Below the pieces are notes generated by a model. It worked only from the letters and a program-made list of their open reading frames with translations, was not told the DNA's origin and did not search any database. A stretch of DNA of 64,000 bases from Clostridia bacterium. Its GTDB lineage: Bacteria; Bacillota_A; Clostridia; Oscillospirales; CAG-272. Both the position numbers and the translations under genes were made by a program. Below, piece after piece: positions 23,702 to 32,778 of the stretch (the first letter of the stretch is position 1; each line of letters starts with the position of its first letter). Location of the stretch: contig JAFTLD010000021.1 of the NCBI GenBank assembly GCA_017452945.1, positions 25,459 to 89,458 on the forward strand. The letters are read 5' to 3'.

Positions 23702-24933
23702 ATTTTTTTCTTATCTTGCTTGCGGAAATGCGCATATAGCGGAATGGCACACAGCGGGAACAGCATACCGATCAGCATACCGATCTTCATACCGAGCTGC
23801 TCGGGAGCAAGTGCAAGCCTCTCTGCCAGGGACGCCACGGTGGAATTGGCAATAGCAAAGTCGGTGATCATTCCGACAAGCTGAGGGCCTACCGAGGCAC
23901 CCATATCACCACCCGCTGCCATGAGCGCGAAGATCAGCACACCACCGGTGGGATAGCGATCGGATGCAACAAGCAGGCTGCCCGGCCACATCATGGAAAC
24001 ACAAAAGCCTGTCAGCGCACAGCCAAGCAACCCGACGACGGCAAAGGGTGAGAGCGCGGCAATCAGATAACACCCCGTGGCACCAATCGCGCCCCAGAGT
24101 ATTGCACGCGAGGGGTATTTGCCGATCTTGGCAAACAGGCTGCGGCCAAAGGCAAGTGTTGCCGAGAACAAGGCAACACCGAAAATATCACCCAACGCCT
24201 TGGGGATGCCCAGCGCCTGCTCCAGATAGCTGGACGCCCACAGTGCCATGGTACACTCCGAGGAGCCGCCCAGAAAAATGGCAAGAATACAAAGCCAAAC
24301 GCCCTTATCCTTTAAGAAATTGATGGCACCCGAGGTCTTTTCGGGGGTCTGCATGGCGGGAATTTCCGCGCCCGCAAACATAATGGCGGAGCAAAGCGGC
24401 ACAAGGGCGGAAAGCGCAACCAGCCATTGCCAGCTAATCCCCTTGCAAAGCAGCATCAATGCGGTTGCAATCAGCACCGTACCAACCGCGCCCCATGCAT
24501 AGATCGAATGTAAGAGGCTCATGGCGCGCTCCGGATTTTTGGACGGGATAGCCGCAATGACAGGGCTGATGAGCACCTCGGCAAGTCCGCTGGCAGCGGA
24601 AAAGATCACCGTACCGATGGCAAAGCCGAGATACACCGCGCCCGGAAACAGCACGGGGGCAAGAGCGAACAATACAAGACCTGCCAAAGAAATGACCGGC
24701 ATGATTTTGACTACAAGCGGAATATTGAATTTATGGGAAAAGAACGAAAAAATCAGGTCAACGCTCAGCTGTGTAACGAAATTGAGCAACACCAACGAGC
24801 CAAGCAGGGTGAAGGAGATGCCGTACTGCTCGTGAAAGGTCAAAAATAACAGCGGCGGCAGGTTGCCTACTACGGCCATGGTGATGTTTGCGGTATAGCA
24901 GGCGATAATTGTTCGGCGGTAGGATTTTTGCAT
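23695..24933 (-). CDS. MFS transporter, sugar-porter-like
   Basis: The 412-residue protein has 12 hydrophobic segments, starting YRRTIIACYTANITMAVVGN, with a conserved LLGSLVLLNFVTQLSVDLIF second helix pair and GALTGFCVSMMWPGSL-like later helices resembling the fucose-permease/'MFS transporter' group of Clostridia. A GGAAG site precedes the ATG and a good promoter lies upstream. It is the first gene of the MFS-GH43-MFS-PHP run. Its last codon and stop lie in the R1 repeat, so the C-terminus was probably remodelled by the repeat. Confidence 0.85.
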   Translation of the reverse strand: MQKSYRRTIIACYTANITMAVVGNLPPLLFLTFHEQYGISFTLLGSLVLLNFVTQLSVDLIFSFFSHKFNIPLVVKIMPVISLAGLVLFALAPVLFPGAVYLGFAIGTVIFSAASGLAEVLISPVIAAIPSKNPERAMSLLHSIYAWGAVGTVLIATALMLLCKGISWQWLVALSALVPLCSAIMFAGAEIPAMQTPEKTSGAINFLKDKGVWLCILAIFLGGSSECTMALWASSYLEQALGIPKALGDIFGVALFSATLAFGRSLFAKIGKYPSRAILWGAIGATGCYLIAALSPFAVVGLLGCALTGFCVSMMWPGSLLVASDRYPTGGVLIFALMAAGGDMGASVGPQLVGMITDFAIANSTVASLAERLALAPEQLGMKIGMLIGMLFPLCAIPLYAHFRKQDKKKIA

Positions 24934-24968
24934 ATCGAGTCTTCCTTTCGGGCTAAAACGATAAGAAA

Positions 24969-24997
24969 ATTATAGCACAAATGTGTGTGGGAGTCAA
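24969..24997 (-). promoter_or_regulatory. Promoter of the MFS-GH43-MFS-PHP run
   Basis: Minus-strand TTGACT (24997-24992) and TATAAT (24974-24969), spacer 17. Confidence 0.8.
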
Positions 24998-25010
24998 TGG
25001 AATTGCGAAA

Positions 25011-25043
25011 AATAACCCTGCTCCGAGAAACAGGGTTATTGCT
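25011..25043 (-). terminator. Terminator of the LysM-CAP gene
   Basis: aataaccctg (25011-25020) pairs with cagggttatt (25031-25040). Read leftward it is followed by TTTTT. Confidence 0.85.
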
Positions 25044-25044
25044 A

Positions 25045-25653
25045 TTATTTTCCGATAAACATCTGCGTCCAGTAGTTACCGTCCTTGACGTAGCCCACAC
25101 CGATGTGGGTAAAGGAAGCATTCAGAATATTGGCGCGGTGTCCCGAGGAATTCATCCAACCGTTGACCACGGCTTGCGGCGTCGTATAGCCCTTGGCAAT
25201 GTTCTCCCCTGCCGAGCGGTAGGAAATGCCGAAGCTCTTGATCATCTGAAAAGGCGTACCATACACGGGGCTTGTATGCGAAAAATACCGATTGTCATGC
25301 ATATCCTGCGACTTATAGCGTGCCACACGCGAAAGCTCCCAATCGTATGTAAGCTCGCCAAGGCCGTTTTTCGCACGAATTTCGTTGACCAGACGTACCA
25401 CTTCTTTCTCAAATGCCAGCATCGAGGAGTCACCTGTGGGAATGTTCAGCACCTGTCCGGGATAGATCAGATCGGGGTTTGTGATGTGCGGGTTGGCGCT
25501 TTTGATCTCACTAAGCCCCACCTCATATCTTGTGGCAATCTTCCACATGGTATCTCCCGATACAACCGTGTGTGTAGTTGCGGCAGATACGCTTACTATA
25601 CACAAAGTAGCAAGTATCACCACACAAAGCATTGCTGCAAACAATTTTTTCAT
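25045..25653 (-). CDS. Secreted LysM-CAP protein (SafA/YkwD-like)
   Basis: In this 202-residue protein a signal peptide (about 1-27, ending SVSA-A) is followed by one LysM domain (HTVVSGDTMWKIATRYEVGLSEIK, about 30-74). A CAP/SCP domain (about 80-202) follows with LVNEIRAKNGL, HDNRYFSHTSP and the signature GHRANILNASFTHIGVGY. LysM anchors it to peptidoglycan or spore coat; bacterial CAP proteins of the YkwD type occur at the cell surface or in spores. The ATG at 25653 follows GGAGGTG. Monocistronic. Confidence 0.92.
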   Translation of the reverse strand: MKKLFAAMLCVVILATLCIVSVSAATTHTVVSGDTMWKIATRYEVGLSEIKSANPHITNPDLIYPGQVLNIPTGDSSMLAFEKEVVRLVNEIRAKNGLGELTYDWELSRVARYKSQDMHDNRYFSHTSPVYGTPFQMIKSFGISYRSAGENIAKGYTTPQAVVNGWMNSSGHRANILNASFTHIGVGYVKDGNYWTQMFIGK

Positions 25654-25724
25654 CTGCTGCACCTCCAAAAACAGAATTGAAAAAGGACGGCAACCGCCGT
25701 GGTCGACCGCCCTTTCACGCTTAT

Positions 25725-25753
25725 ATTATAACACTTTCTCTCCCCTTTTTCAA
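25725..25753 (-). promoter_or_regulatory. Promoter of the LysM-CAP gene
   Basis: Minus-strand TTGAAA (25753-25748) and TATAAT (25730-25725), spacer 17. A hairpin (gacggcaaccgccgt and neighbours, about 25687-25712) lies in the leader. Confidence 0.8.
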
Positions 25754-25828
25754 GCTGTAAATAGAGGGGCTGCTCCCTCCTTTTGGCACGGCTGCATATA
25801 CTGGTAAGAAAACAACCGGAGGACACTT

Positions 25829-26320
25829 ATGAACAGACCGACAAGACCCCCACACTTGGAAAACCTGATGCACCGCACGCCCATTGCCTACGCCCGACTG
25901 TATGGGAGCAGACGGTACCCCGACATACTGGGACTCGTGCGATTTTTCGCCACGCCGCTTGGTACTCTGGTGGTCACCGAGGTCAGCGGCTTGCCGACGG
26001 GAAACACGGCACAAGAGCCGATCTTCGCCTTGCATATTCACAGCGGCGGCTCATGCACGGGGAACAATACCGATCCATTTGCCGATGCGGGTACGCATTA
26101 TAATCCCCAAGGTGTTCCCCACCCCTATCACGCGGGCGACCTGCCACCGCTGTTCGGGGCTGACGGGCATGCTTTTGGAGCAACCTTAACAGACCGCTTC
26201 ACACCTGCAGAGGTGATTGGCAAAACGATCGTCATTCACGCAAATCCCGATGATTTCACCACCCAGCCCGCAGGAAATGCAGGCGAAAAGATCGCATGCG
26301 GGGAGATCAGGATGAGGTAG
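25829..26320 (+). CDS. Cu/Zn superoxide dismutase family protein, no signal peptide
   Basis: The 163-residue protein shows the SodC metal site. LHIHSGGSC gives His69 and His71, THYNP gives bridging His90, His98/His101 with Asp104 fit the zinc loop, and VIHANPDD gives His137. Cys76 and Cys157 can form the conserved disulfide. At the position of the active-site Arg the motif reads AGEKIACGEI, so a Lys may replace it. There is no N-terminal signal, unlike periplasmic SodC. A GGAGGA site precedes the ATG. Clostridial and Bacillus YojM-like homologues exist; activity is uncertain. Confidence 0.88.
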   Translation: MNRPTRPPHLENLMHRTPIAYARLYGSRRYPDILGLVRFFATPLGTLVVTEVSGLPTGNTAQEPIFALHIHSGGSCTGNNTDPFADAGTHYNPQGVPHPYHAGDLPPLFGADGHAFGATLTDRFTPAEVIGKTIVIHANPDDFTTQPAGNAGEKIACGEIRMR

Positions 26321-26567
26321 AATGCTGTTCGGGGACGCGTGTAACAGGGGGACGGAGCATTGTTACTGCCGCAGAGCGGCCGAAGGGCGCGAGCGGTGTA
26401 ACAAGGGCCTGTCCCCTGTTACGCGCCACGTAAACAAGAACGTATCCAAATCCGCGCGCATAACAGGGGGGACGGAACCGTATTACAACGCCTATGGCGT
26501 CATAACGCGGACCCGTCCCCGCAGTTACACGCTTACACGCAATAAGGCTGCCTTGCGGCAGCCCTAT
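26321..26567. repeat. Intergenic region with repeated 'taacaggggacgg' units
   Basis: Related strings occur at about 26340-26357, 26410-26432, 26460-26483 and 26508-26530 in both orientations (gtaacagggggacgg, cctgtcccctgttac and similar), able to pair with one another. No gene with a start signal is visible. Confidence 0.55.
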
Positions 26568-27146
26568 CTATGATTCGGTTTTGTCCTGCGCAGTCACTGT
26601 TACGGTGGCATTATCCCAATCCATAACGGTAAATCTTGGCGTTTGATCTCCAAAATAGTAGCAAAGCACCTCATCCATGGATGTACCGTCCACAAGCAGA
26701 TCTCCGTTCGCAGTTTCCCGCACGCACACAAACGACCCGGCAGCATAGTGCACCCACGTGTCGTCCTTTCCCTGTTCGGTCACGGTTTGCTTTTCCAAAT
26801 CAAGGATCAATATCTTGTCTTCCAAGGTCAGCGTGGCTGTGCTTTCATCCTGCCACTCCACCTGCACGCCAAGTGCTTGCAGCGTAGCAACAAGCGGCAG
26901 CTTCGCATACGCGGTAGGATAAATGAGCGGCACAGGAATCAACGCGTTATCGGGATAGCGAAATTCAAACCCGTCGTACACGTACACGCCGTCCACGTTA
27001 AGCATCGTCCCGTTGACGATCAGCGTTGCTCTCTTCTCTTCAAAATCAGCATAAATCGGATCGGGAGCCAACGCATGCAGACACAAGACAAGCACGCAGC
27101 AAAGCGCAAGCGCACCGAGTACGATCAAAAATATCCGTTTTTTCAT
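26568..27146 (-). CDS. Membrane-anchored protein with copper-amine-oxidase-N-like domain
   Basis: The 192-residue protein has an N-terminal transmembrane or uncleaved signal segment (about 4-24). The extracellular part (about 35-192) has two copies of the short beta-alpha unit common to 'copper amine oxidase N-terminal domain' proteins of Firmicutes (VNGTMLNVDGVYVYDG with LPLVATLQALGVQVEW and ATLTLEDKILIL; then ANGDLLVDGTSMDEVLCYYFG). Despite the name this domain binds no copper by itself; it is often cell-wall associated. It follows a small membrane protein gene by 13 bases. Confidence 0.7.
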   Translation of the reverse strand: MKKRIFLIVLGALALCCVLVLCLHALAPDPIYADFEEKRATLIVNGTMLNVDGVYVYDGFEFRYPDNALIPVPLIYPTAYAKLPLVATLQALGVQVEWQDESTATLTLEDKILILDLEKQTVTEQGKDDTWVHYAAGSFVCVRETANGDLLVDGTSMDEVLCYYFGDQTPRFTVMDWDNATVTVTAQDKTES

Positions 27147-27159
27147 TCCTTCACCTTTT

Positions 27160-27453
27160 TTACCAAAACCACGTTGTGGACAGAAGCCAAACAAATAACG
27201 CCGCAAAGGTGATGCCCAACGAAATAAAATTAGCAATGATCATTTTCCGTTCCTTGGCAACCAAGGAAAATACAACAGAAAGAATGAACGGGATGACAGG
27301 AACGGGCAAATAGAAAAGCGTGCCAAAGCCTGCAAGATGCCAAGGAGCCCAAAGCCCAAGCACATTGAATAAAAGCGTCAGGATTCCCCCAAGCCATAAA
27401 ATCCCCAAGAGCACATAGTTGATCACAGTAAAAATTTTTGCGGTTGTTTTCAT
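27160..27453 (-). CDS. Small membrane protein, three or four transmembrane segments
   Basis: The 97-residue hydrophobic protein has segments at about 6-30, 40-62 and 70-92, and ends WLLSTTWFW. The ATG at 27453 follows AGGAGG; an earlier in-frame start has none. No family is recognised. It is cotranscribed with the downstream amine-oxidase-N-like gene. Confidence 0.7.
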   Translation of the reverse strand: MKTTAKIFTVINYVLLGILWLGGILTLLFNVLGLWAPWHLAGFGTLFYLPVPVIPFILSVVFSLVAKERKMIIANFISLGITFAALFVWLLSTTWFW

Positions 27454-27536
27454 ACTTCCTCCTCTGCTTTTCGTCTTCACCTATAAAGACGCTTTTTTTG
27501 GGAAAAAGTTTCGTTTTTTATGAAATATTTCAGAAA

Positions 27537-28502
27537 TTATTTTACAAGAGCCTCGAAAACCTTATCCCACACATCTTGATCCTGCGCGGTCATGCGATCC
27601 CAATCGTAGCTTGCCACAAACGCTTCCTTTTGCTCATCGGTTTTAAGCTGCCCTTTCTTGCGCTTTTTCTGCAGATCGGCAAAGAAGGCGTCCTTATACT
27701 TAACGGCATCGGCAGTATAGTTGGGGTTATGCCCCTTGCCCGACACCAACACAAGCTCCACGTTTTCACAATCCGCAAGGCCTGCAGCAAGCGCGTCGTA
27801 GTGCGGATCTTTCTTGCACAGCGTGTCGTTGTCCGAATAGATCAGCAAAGCCTTGACGCCGCTCATTTTGAGCGACTCAACCGCGTTGAAATCCACGTAA
27901 TCGGGGTTGTGCTCTCTCTCCAGCGCCATGACCGGCTTGCGCACGCCCTTCATGATGCCGCCGAAATAGGACTCGATCAAAAGCTCAACCGACACAAAGC
28001 CCGAGAATACGACCACGTGTGAGATTTCGGGATGCAGCGCTGAGATATTGAGCGTGGAAAAGCCGCCCCAGCTATGCCCGACGACAGAGAAATCATAGCC
28101 CGCAAAGCGTGCGTCTGCCTTGATCGCCTTAAAGCAATCGTCCAGATCGCGCAAGGACTGCGCCATGCCGTTTGTACCCTTGCCGCCCGATGCCACGCAG
28201 CCCGTGTGGTCGTACGCAAGCACCAAATACCCGTGACGGCAAAGCATTTCGATCTCCTTGGTGTACGCCTCGTGTCCCGCGCCCATGCCGTGATCAAACA
28301 CCACAAGGCGCTCGGGGATGGGATTTTCATAGCCGTACAGATAGCCCTTGAGCACGTGGCCCAGCGACGAGGGAAACGCATACGGCTCGGCACGCAAGCC
28401 CTCAAAATCGGCTGCGGTAAAATACTTGACGTCACCCGTGGCGTCACAGCGGCCGTAGGCACTTTTTTTGTACTGTTCAACGATCATTTTGGTAAGCATC
28501 AT
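27537..28502 (-). CDS. Alpha/beta hydrolase
   Basis: The 321-residue protein has the fold's order visible: VVFDHGMGAGHEAY oxyanion region (about 67-80), LVLAYDHTGCVASGG, nucleophile elbow VVGHSWGGFS (Ser about 141), an Asp in IYSDNDTLC and His in SGKGHNPNY. It resembles cytosolic S9/BD-FAE-like serine hydrolases. Its ATG overlaps the stop of the upstream GNAT gene (ATGA), so the two are coupled. The substrate is unknown; an ester or peptide is likely. Confidence 0.85.
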   Translation of the reverse strand: MMLTKMIVEQYKKSAYGRCDATGDVKYFTAADFEGLRAEPYAFPSSLGHVLKGYLYGYENPIPERLVVFDHGMGAGHEAYTKEIEMLCRHGYLVLAYDHTGCVASGGKGTNGMAQSLRDLDDCFKAIKADARFAGYDFSVVGHSWGGFSTLNISALHPEISHVVVFSGFVSVELLIESYFGGIMKGVRKPVMALEREHNPDYVDFNAVESLKMSGVKALLIYSDNDTLCKKDPHYDALAAGLADCENVELVLVSGKGHNPNYTADAVKYKDAFFADLQKKRKKGQLKTDEQKEAFVASYDWDRMTAQDQDVWDKVFEALVK

Positions 28503-29260
28503 AACACCTCGTATTCTATGATTTCGGTTTTTGTGTACTTGGGATATATCTGCGCTTTGCCGTCGTAGCGCCAGCCGACGCAGCGGCCATTGTCCGTAAA
28601 ATACAGCGCAGTTTTTTCGGGAGCGGTCAGGAGTGCCTGCTCCAGCGAGGGCATGCCCTCAAAGCCAAAGGGCAAGTCACTTTGCAAAAGCGCGAATTTG
28701 AGCAGCAGATCGATCTCATGGCGGTACTCAAACCCGGCAGGCTTTGCAACAAGCATTTGCGCAGGCCGATAATAGGCCTTGCAAAATGCGTCAAAGGTAT
28801 CAGGGCTGTCGCCAAGCGGCATGAAGGACGGCCCGTGCGTTGCACTTGGATCGATCGGGCGCATGCCGTATTTTGCATACATAGGTGCTGCCTTGGGTGC
28901 GGAGGTGCAAAACAGCGCAAGCGGCTTGTCATCTCGCGCCTGCAGATCTGCATACCACATCTCCAGAAGGCGCGTGCCGATTCCCTGTCCGCGGTATTGC
29001 TCCAAGGTCAGAAAATTGCCGAAATTGCCGATCGCGTCCTTGTGCTTTCCCCAGCCGTTCCAGAGTCGGCTGATGCACGCGTCACCGTCAAGCGCGACGA
29101 AATAGGTATCGGTACATGCTCCCGCAAGCGCACCTGCCACGCGCAGTCGCATGACCTCGGCATAGGATTTGCCCGGGGATTCGTCAGAGAGCATGCAGGC
29201 AAGCGCGCTCCCGGCGGCATTTTGCCCTTCTCCGGGGCGAAAAACGTGATACGTCAGCAT
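28499..29260 (-). CDS. GNAT family N-acetyltransferase with C-terminal extension
   Basis: In this 253-residue protein the GNAT core (about 1-150) contains NFLTLEQYRGQGIGTRLLEMW (core RGQGIG) and APKAAPMYAKYGMRP. A further ~100 residues (about 150-253) of unknown fold follow, ending YPKYTKTEIIEYEVL. An AAAGGAG site precedes the ATG. It is coupled to the alpha/beta hydrolase gene downstream. Confidence 0.83.
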   Translation of the reverse strand: MLTYHVFRPGEGQNAAGSALACMLSDESPGKSYAEVMRLRVAGALAGACTDTYFVALDGDACISRLWNGWGKHKDAIGNFGNFLTLEQYRGQGIGTRLLEMWYADLQARDDKPLALFCTSAPKAAPMYAKYGMRPIDPSATHGPSFMPLGDSPDTFDAFCKAYYRPAQMLVAKPAGFEYRHEIDLLLKFALLQSDLPFGFEGMPSLEQALLTAPEKTALYFTDNGRCVGWRYDGKAQIYPKYTKTEIIEYEVL

Positions 29261-29317
29261 GGCAATCTCCTTTCGGGGAATTTAACTGTTATTTCTTCGT
29301 AGGGGCTGACGGACACC

Positions 29318-29857
29318 TCACCTCTCCACGTTGATCGTCAATATCGTTGGATCAACGTGATTGTAAATCTCGTTGCGAAATTTGTCAAAATGCTTAATGC
29401 CGTAAAAGGTGTGTTTGGTCGGGATTGCCCGTTCCGTGCTTTCCTTATAACTCTCTTTGTATTCTCGCAGATAATGCGGCTTTGCCTTTCCCTCAAAAGT
29501 AACATGTCCCGTGTTAAACAATTTTTCCAATGCGTTTTGTCGGACTTTCACACGCTGTATCTGCGTAATGATCAGCTCGGTACGCACGTATCGACTGCGC
29601 TTATATTTATGAATCCTATGCGTATACCGATAGCGCAAGGTGCCGTTTTCCAAATCGAACGAATACGGAAAATCGCTAAGCAGCACAATCAGCCAAAAAA
29701 CAAGCGCCAAGACAGCTGAAAAAATGATAGAAAACAGAGCATGATCCTTCTCCATAGTACAAAATGCGCTGATACACAGAATGACGAACAGAACAATCAC
29801 GCGCAGATATGACTCATAGCTTTGAAACCACCAGAGCGGATTGAGCTTTACCTTCAT
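29318..29857 (-). CDS. Membrane protein with bacterial PH-like (bPH_2/YdbT) domain
   Basis: The 179-residue protein has two N-terminal transmembrane segments (about 18-35 and 42-62). A soluble part follows with the PH-like pattern YSFDLENGTLRYRY, ITQIQRVKVRQNALEKLFNTGHVTF and GIKHFDKFRNEIYN. Such proteins are often paired and linked to envelope stress. The ATG at 29857 shares one base with the ltaE stop (TGATG), so it is translationally coupled; a GTG directly upstream is less likely. Confidence 0.72.
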   Translation of the reverse strand: MKVKLNPLWWFQSYESYLRVIVLFVILCISAFCTMEKDHALFSIIFSAVLALVFWLIVLLSDFPYSFDLENGTLRYRYTHRIHKYKRSRYVRTELIITQIQRVKVRQNALEKLFNTGHVTFEGKAKPHYLREYKESYKESTERAIPTKHTFYGIKHFDKFRNEIYNHVDPTILTINVER

Positions 29858-30882
29858 CACAGCGCCTCGGCAAGTGCTTCAAGGTCGGCTTGGGTCGTTC
29901 CCCAGCTGGTAGCTAAGCGGATAACGGTATGCTGATCATCGGGTTTTTCCCATTCGCTAAAGCGCACGTGTTTTGAGAGTTCTGTACACTTGTCGTTATC
30001 CAAAATAAAGAACTGCTGATTGGTGGGAGACTCCAGATAGGTCTTATATCCCTTCTGAGCGCAAATGGATTTCAGCTCCTCGGCCATATCGATGGCATTT
30101 TTACTGATCTTAAAGTACAGATCGTCGGTAAAGAGCGCGTCAAACTGCGCACCGATCAGACGCCCTTTGGCCAAAAGCGCACCGTTTTGCTTGATAAAGG
30201 TGAAGAAATGCGCGGGGGTGTTATTGTGCGTAAACACCACGGCCTCACCGCAAAGTGCGCCAACCTTGGTGCCGCCTATGTAAAACACGTCGCAAAGGTC
30301 GCAAAGGTCGCCAAGAGTGACGTCGGTATTTTTGCTCATCAGCCCGTAACCGAGGCGCGCACCGTCCACAAACAGCGGAATATTGTACGAACGGCAGACC
30401 TCGGACAGCGCGGTCAGCTCAGCCTTGGTGTACAGCGTGCCGTATTCGGTGGGGTGTGAAATATATAACATACCCGGAAAGACCATATGCGTGTAGCTTG
30501 CGTCGTTGTAAAAGGCTTTGATTAGTGCCTCGACCTCGTCTGCCTGCACCTTACCGTCGTGTCCGGGAACGGTCAGCACCTTATGTCCCGAGGCTTCGAT
30601 CGCGCCCGCCTCGTGGGCTGCAACGTGTCCCGTGGTGGCGGCAATCACTCCCTGTACGGGGTGTAGCATGGCATCAATGACGATGCGGTTGGTCTGCGTG
30701 CCGCCCGCCAAGAAATGCACATCAAGCCCTTCTCTGCCGCAGGCAGCCTTGATCTTTTGCTTGGCAGATGCGGTATATTCGTCCTCACCGTAGCCGGGCT
30801 GCGGCTGCATGTTGGTTTCGATCAGCTTTTGCAGCACCAGCGGGTGCGCACCGATATTATAATCACATTCAAAGGATAACAT
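29857..30882 (-). CDS. ltaE: Low-specificity threonine aldolase
   Basis: The 341-residue PLP fold-type I enzyme cleaves L-threonine or L-allo-threonine to glycine and acetaldehyde. Visible: FLAGGTQTNRIVIDA, the stacking His in HVAAHEAGAIEASGHKV, the Asp/Arg pair LFVDGARLGYG and the Schiff-base Lys in YIGGTKVGALCGEAVV (about 203). It ends in a small domain normal for the family. It has its own promoter and a GGAAAGGAAA site. The PH-like gene downstream is coupled. Confidence 0.92.
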   Translation of the reverse strand: MLSFECDYNIGAHPLVLQKLIETNMQPQPGYGEDEYTASAKQKIKAACGREGLDVHFLAGGTQTNRIVIDAMLHPVQGVIAATTGHVAAHEAGAIEASGHKVLTVPGHDGKVQADEVEALIKAFYNDASYTHMVFPGMLYISHPTEYGTLYTKAELTALSEVCRSYNIPLFVDGARLGYGLMSKNTDVTLGDLCDLCDVFYIGGTKVGALCGEAVVFTHNNTPAHFFTFIKQNGALLAKGRLIGAQFDALFTDDLYFKISKNAIDMAEELKSICAQKGYKTYLESPTNQQFFILDNDKCTELSKHVRFSEWEKPDDQHTVIRLATSWGTTQADLEALAEAL

Positions 30883-30914
30883 GTTATTTTCCTTTCCTGA
30901 TATCTGATATGGAA

Positions 30915-30943
30915 ATTATAGCATACTTTGGCATGCTTTGCAA
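30915..30943 (-). promoter_or_regulatory. Promoter of ltaE
   Basis: Minus-strand TTGCAA (30943-30938) and TATAAT (30920-30915), spacer 17. Confidence 0.78.
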
Positions 30944-30946
30944 GTA

Positions 30947-32617
30947 TCAATCAACAGACAAAACAGCGTAATAGTAGGTACTGCCGTCAACGGTAAATTC
31001 GTAGTATTCATACACCGTTTCGGGAATTTCGCTCACATCCCGATAAAAGCAACCTGTGATCAGATATTCCTGCGTCACATTGGAATGCAGCATGGGAGTC
31101 AGCGGCTGCGCGGGATCGGCAAGCACCTGCACAGGGATCGAGTCCACCTCATATCTGAAGGTTCTGTCCCCTCCGTCCTTGTACAGATACGTATATCCAA
31201 CGCTTACGGAGTCCCGGGAGGTTTGGATATACATGCTCTCAACCGTCACACCGTCCTTCTCAATCCAATACATATCGGCCACACCCGTCAAGCAAAAACA
31301 GTAGGTACCCCCGTCCAGCTCAAACTCGGTATAGGATAGGCCCTCGGGTACCTTATCCGGATTGTTATAAAATCTGCCCGTGAGCAAATACGTATCGGTT
31401 TCATCCAAAAAGCATACCTCATCAACAGAGGGATATTCGCTCTTCAGCCTTTCCTGCGAGATAGTATCCGTACGATCCACGCAATAGTATAAATCCATAA
31501 AGCCTTCATAATAAAAGGTTCCGACTACAAGCGTATCTTGCGCAACACCCACGTATACGTACTGATCGATCCCGTCCGGTTCAAAAACAGCCAACACGTC
31601 AACATCGCTGTATTTCTCTTCAATATTGGTTGCAATACCGTCATACACATCCCGCTCATCCGAGCCGCTCCATACGGGCATGGTCAACAGCAGCGGAACT
31701 GCCCAAAGCAACATCAAAAGCAAGCCGAACAAAAGGTACAGCGTGCGTCTGCGCTTGACCTTTTTGGGCAGTTGCAAAACGTACGCTTCATCGGGCAGAA
31801 GCTCGGCCACACCAAAGCCGTATGTGCGCCCCGCAATCAGATTCTCCGCTTCGCGGTGCGCACATTTCCATATATCACCGTCCGACAGCATTGCCTCTAT
31901 CTCGGCATATAAAAACAACGCTGCTTCTGTTTCTCCTTGGAGTCTTGCCTTGATACGTGCCTTGATCAAAAGATCTCCGCACATGCTCATTTTTCCTCCC
32001 TTGAGAGGATCGGAACACAGCAACGCCAAACAGCCCTCGGCATCCCCAGCAAGATACTTTTCATATATCGCAAATGCGCTGTAATGCTGCTCCACCCGAT
32101 GTGCAAAAGAAGGTTTCTCTTGCTTGAGCCATTCTCTGTATACAGCACACAGCTGCGCTGTCTTTTCATTGTCACCCACGCGGAAATAGTATCTTGTGAG
32201 CACAAACAGGTAATGGTACAGACGAATGCGGTACGTCTTGCGTTTTTTGCCGACAAGCCGTTTGATCTGCGCGGTGCACAGATTGACCAGCTCCTGATGA
32301 TTTCCCTCCTCCATCAAAACCAGTGCCCACTCGGGATTGTAAAAGCTATCCAATCCTATCGCTTTTACGGTTTGGCAAAACAGCTCTACCTCACCACGCT
32401 GATAAGGCTTGCCAACATACCTTGCGCGAAGCCGATTCCACAGGATTCTCGGCAAAAGCCACACACCCAAAAACAGCAGCAACAGCCCTATGAACACATT
32501 CCCAAAAATCACGGTCAGCACAGCAGCAATCACCGAAAACAGCATTGCTCCCATCGGGATCATCCAATATTTGAGCGCATTTGCCCTTGCTTTTTTTACG
32601 ATCTCATGCTTATCCAT
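30947..32617 (-). CDS. Large membrane protein of unknown function with repeated extracellular units
   Basis: In the 556-residue product two transmembrane segments (about 17-52) lead to a helix-rich cytoplasmic region (about 60-285) that looks TPR-like (ALVLMEEGNHQELVNLCTAQI). A third membrane segment (about 297-317) follows, then an external part (about 325-556) made of related units, e.g. DTYLLTGRFYNNPDKVPEGLSY and QEYLITGCFYRDVSEIPETVY. A GGAGGAG site precedes the ATG. I recognise no family. It has its own promoter and no close neighbours. Confidence 0.7.
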   Translation of the reverse strand: MDKHEIVKKARANALKYWMIPMGAMLFSVIAAVLTVIFGNVFIGLLLLFLGVWLLPRILWNRLRARYVGKPYQRGEVELFCQTVKAIGLDSFYNPEWALVLMEEGNHQELVNLCTAQIKRLVGKKRKTYRIRLYHYLFVLTRYYFRVGDNEKTAQLCAVYREWLKQEKPSFAHRVEQHYSAFAIYEKYLAGDAEGCLALLCSDPLKGGKMSMCGDLLIKARIKARLQGETEAALFLYAEIEAMLSDGDIWKCAHREAENLIAGRTYGFGVAELLPDEAYVLQLPKKVKRRRTLYLLFGLLLMLLWAVPLLLTMPVWSGSDERDVYDGIATNIEEKYSDVDVLAVFEPDGIDQYVYVGVAQDTLVVGTFYYEGFMDLYYCVDRTDTISQERLKSEYPSVDEVCFLDETDTYLLTGRFYNNPDKVPEGLSYTEFELDGGTYCFCLTGVADMYWIEKDGVTVESMYIQTSRDSVSVGYTYLYKDGGDRTFRYEVDSIPVQVLADPAQPLTPMLHSNVTQEYLITGCFYRDVSEIPETVYEYYEFTVDGSTYYYAVLSVD

Positions 32618-32645
32618 AAACTCCTCCGCATATTATCCTGTTTTT

Positions 32646-32674
32646 ATTATACCACGTCCTCTTGCATTTGGCAA
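32646..32674 (-). promoter_or_regulatory. Promoter of the large membrane protein gene
   Basis: Minus-strand TTGCCA (32674-32669) and TATAAT (32651-32646), spacer 17. Confidence 0.8.
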
Positions 32675-32778
32675 GAGATGTCGTCTTGCTTTGTTTTAAC
32701 GCTTTTTCGGGAGGGGAAATTTGCACTTTTATGCAAAATTTTCATAATCATCAAAAAATGTTTAGTTTTTGTTCACAA

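Noticed and set aside
26321..26567. Small gene between the SodC-like gene and the amine-oxidase-N-like gene
   Set aside because: The open stretches consist of dispersed GC-rich repeat units with no start signal.
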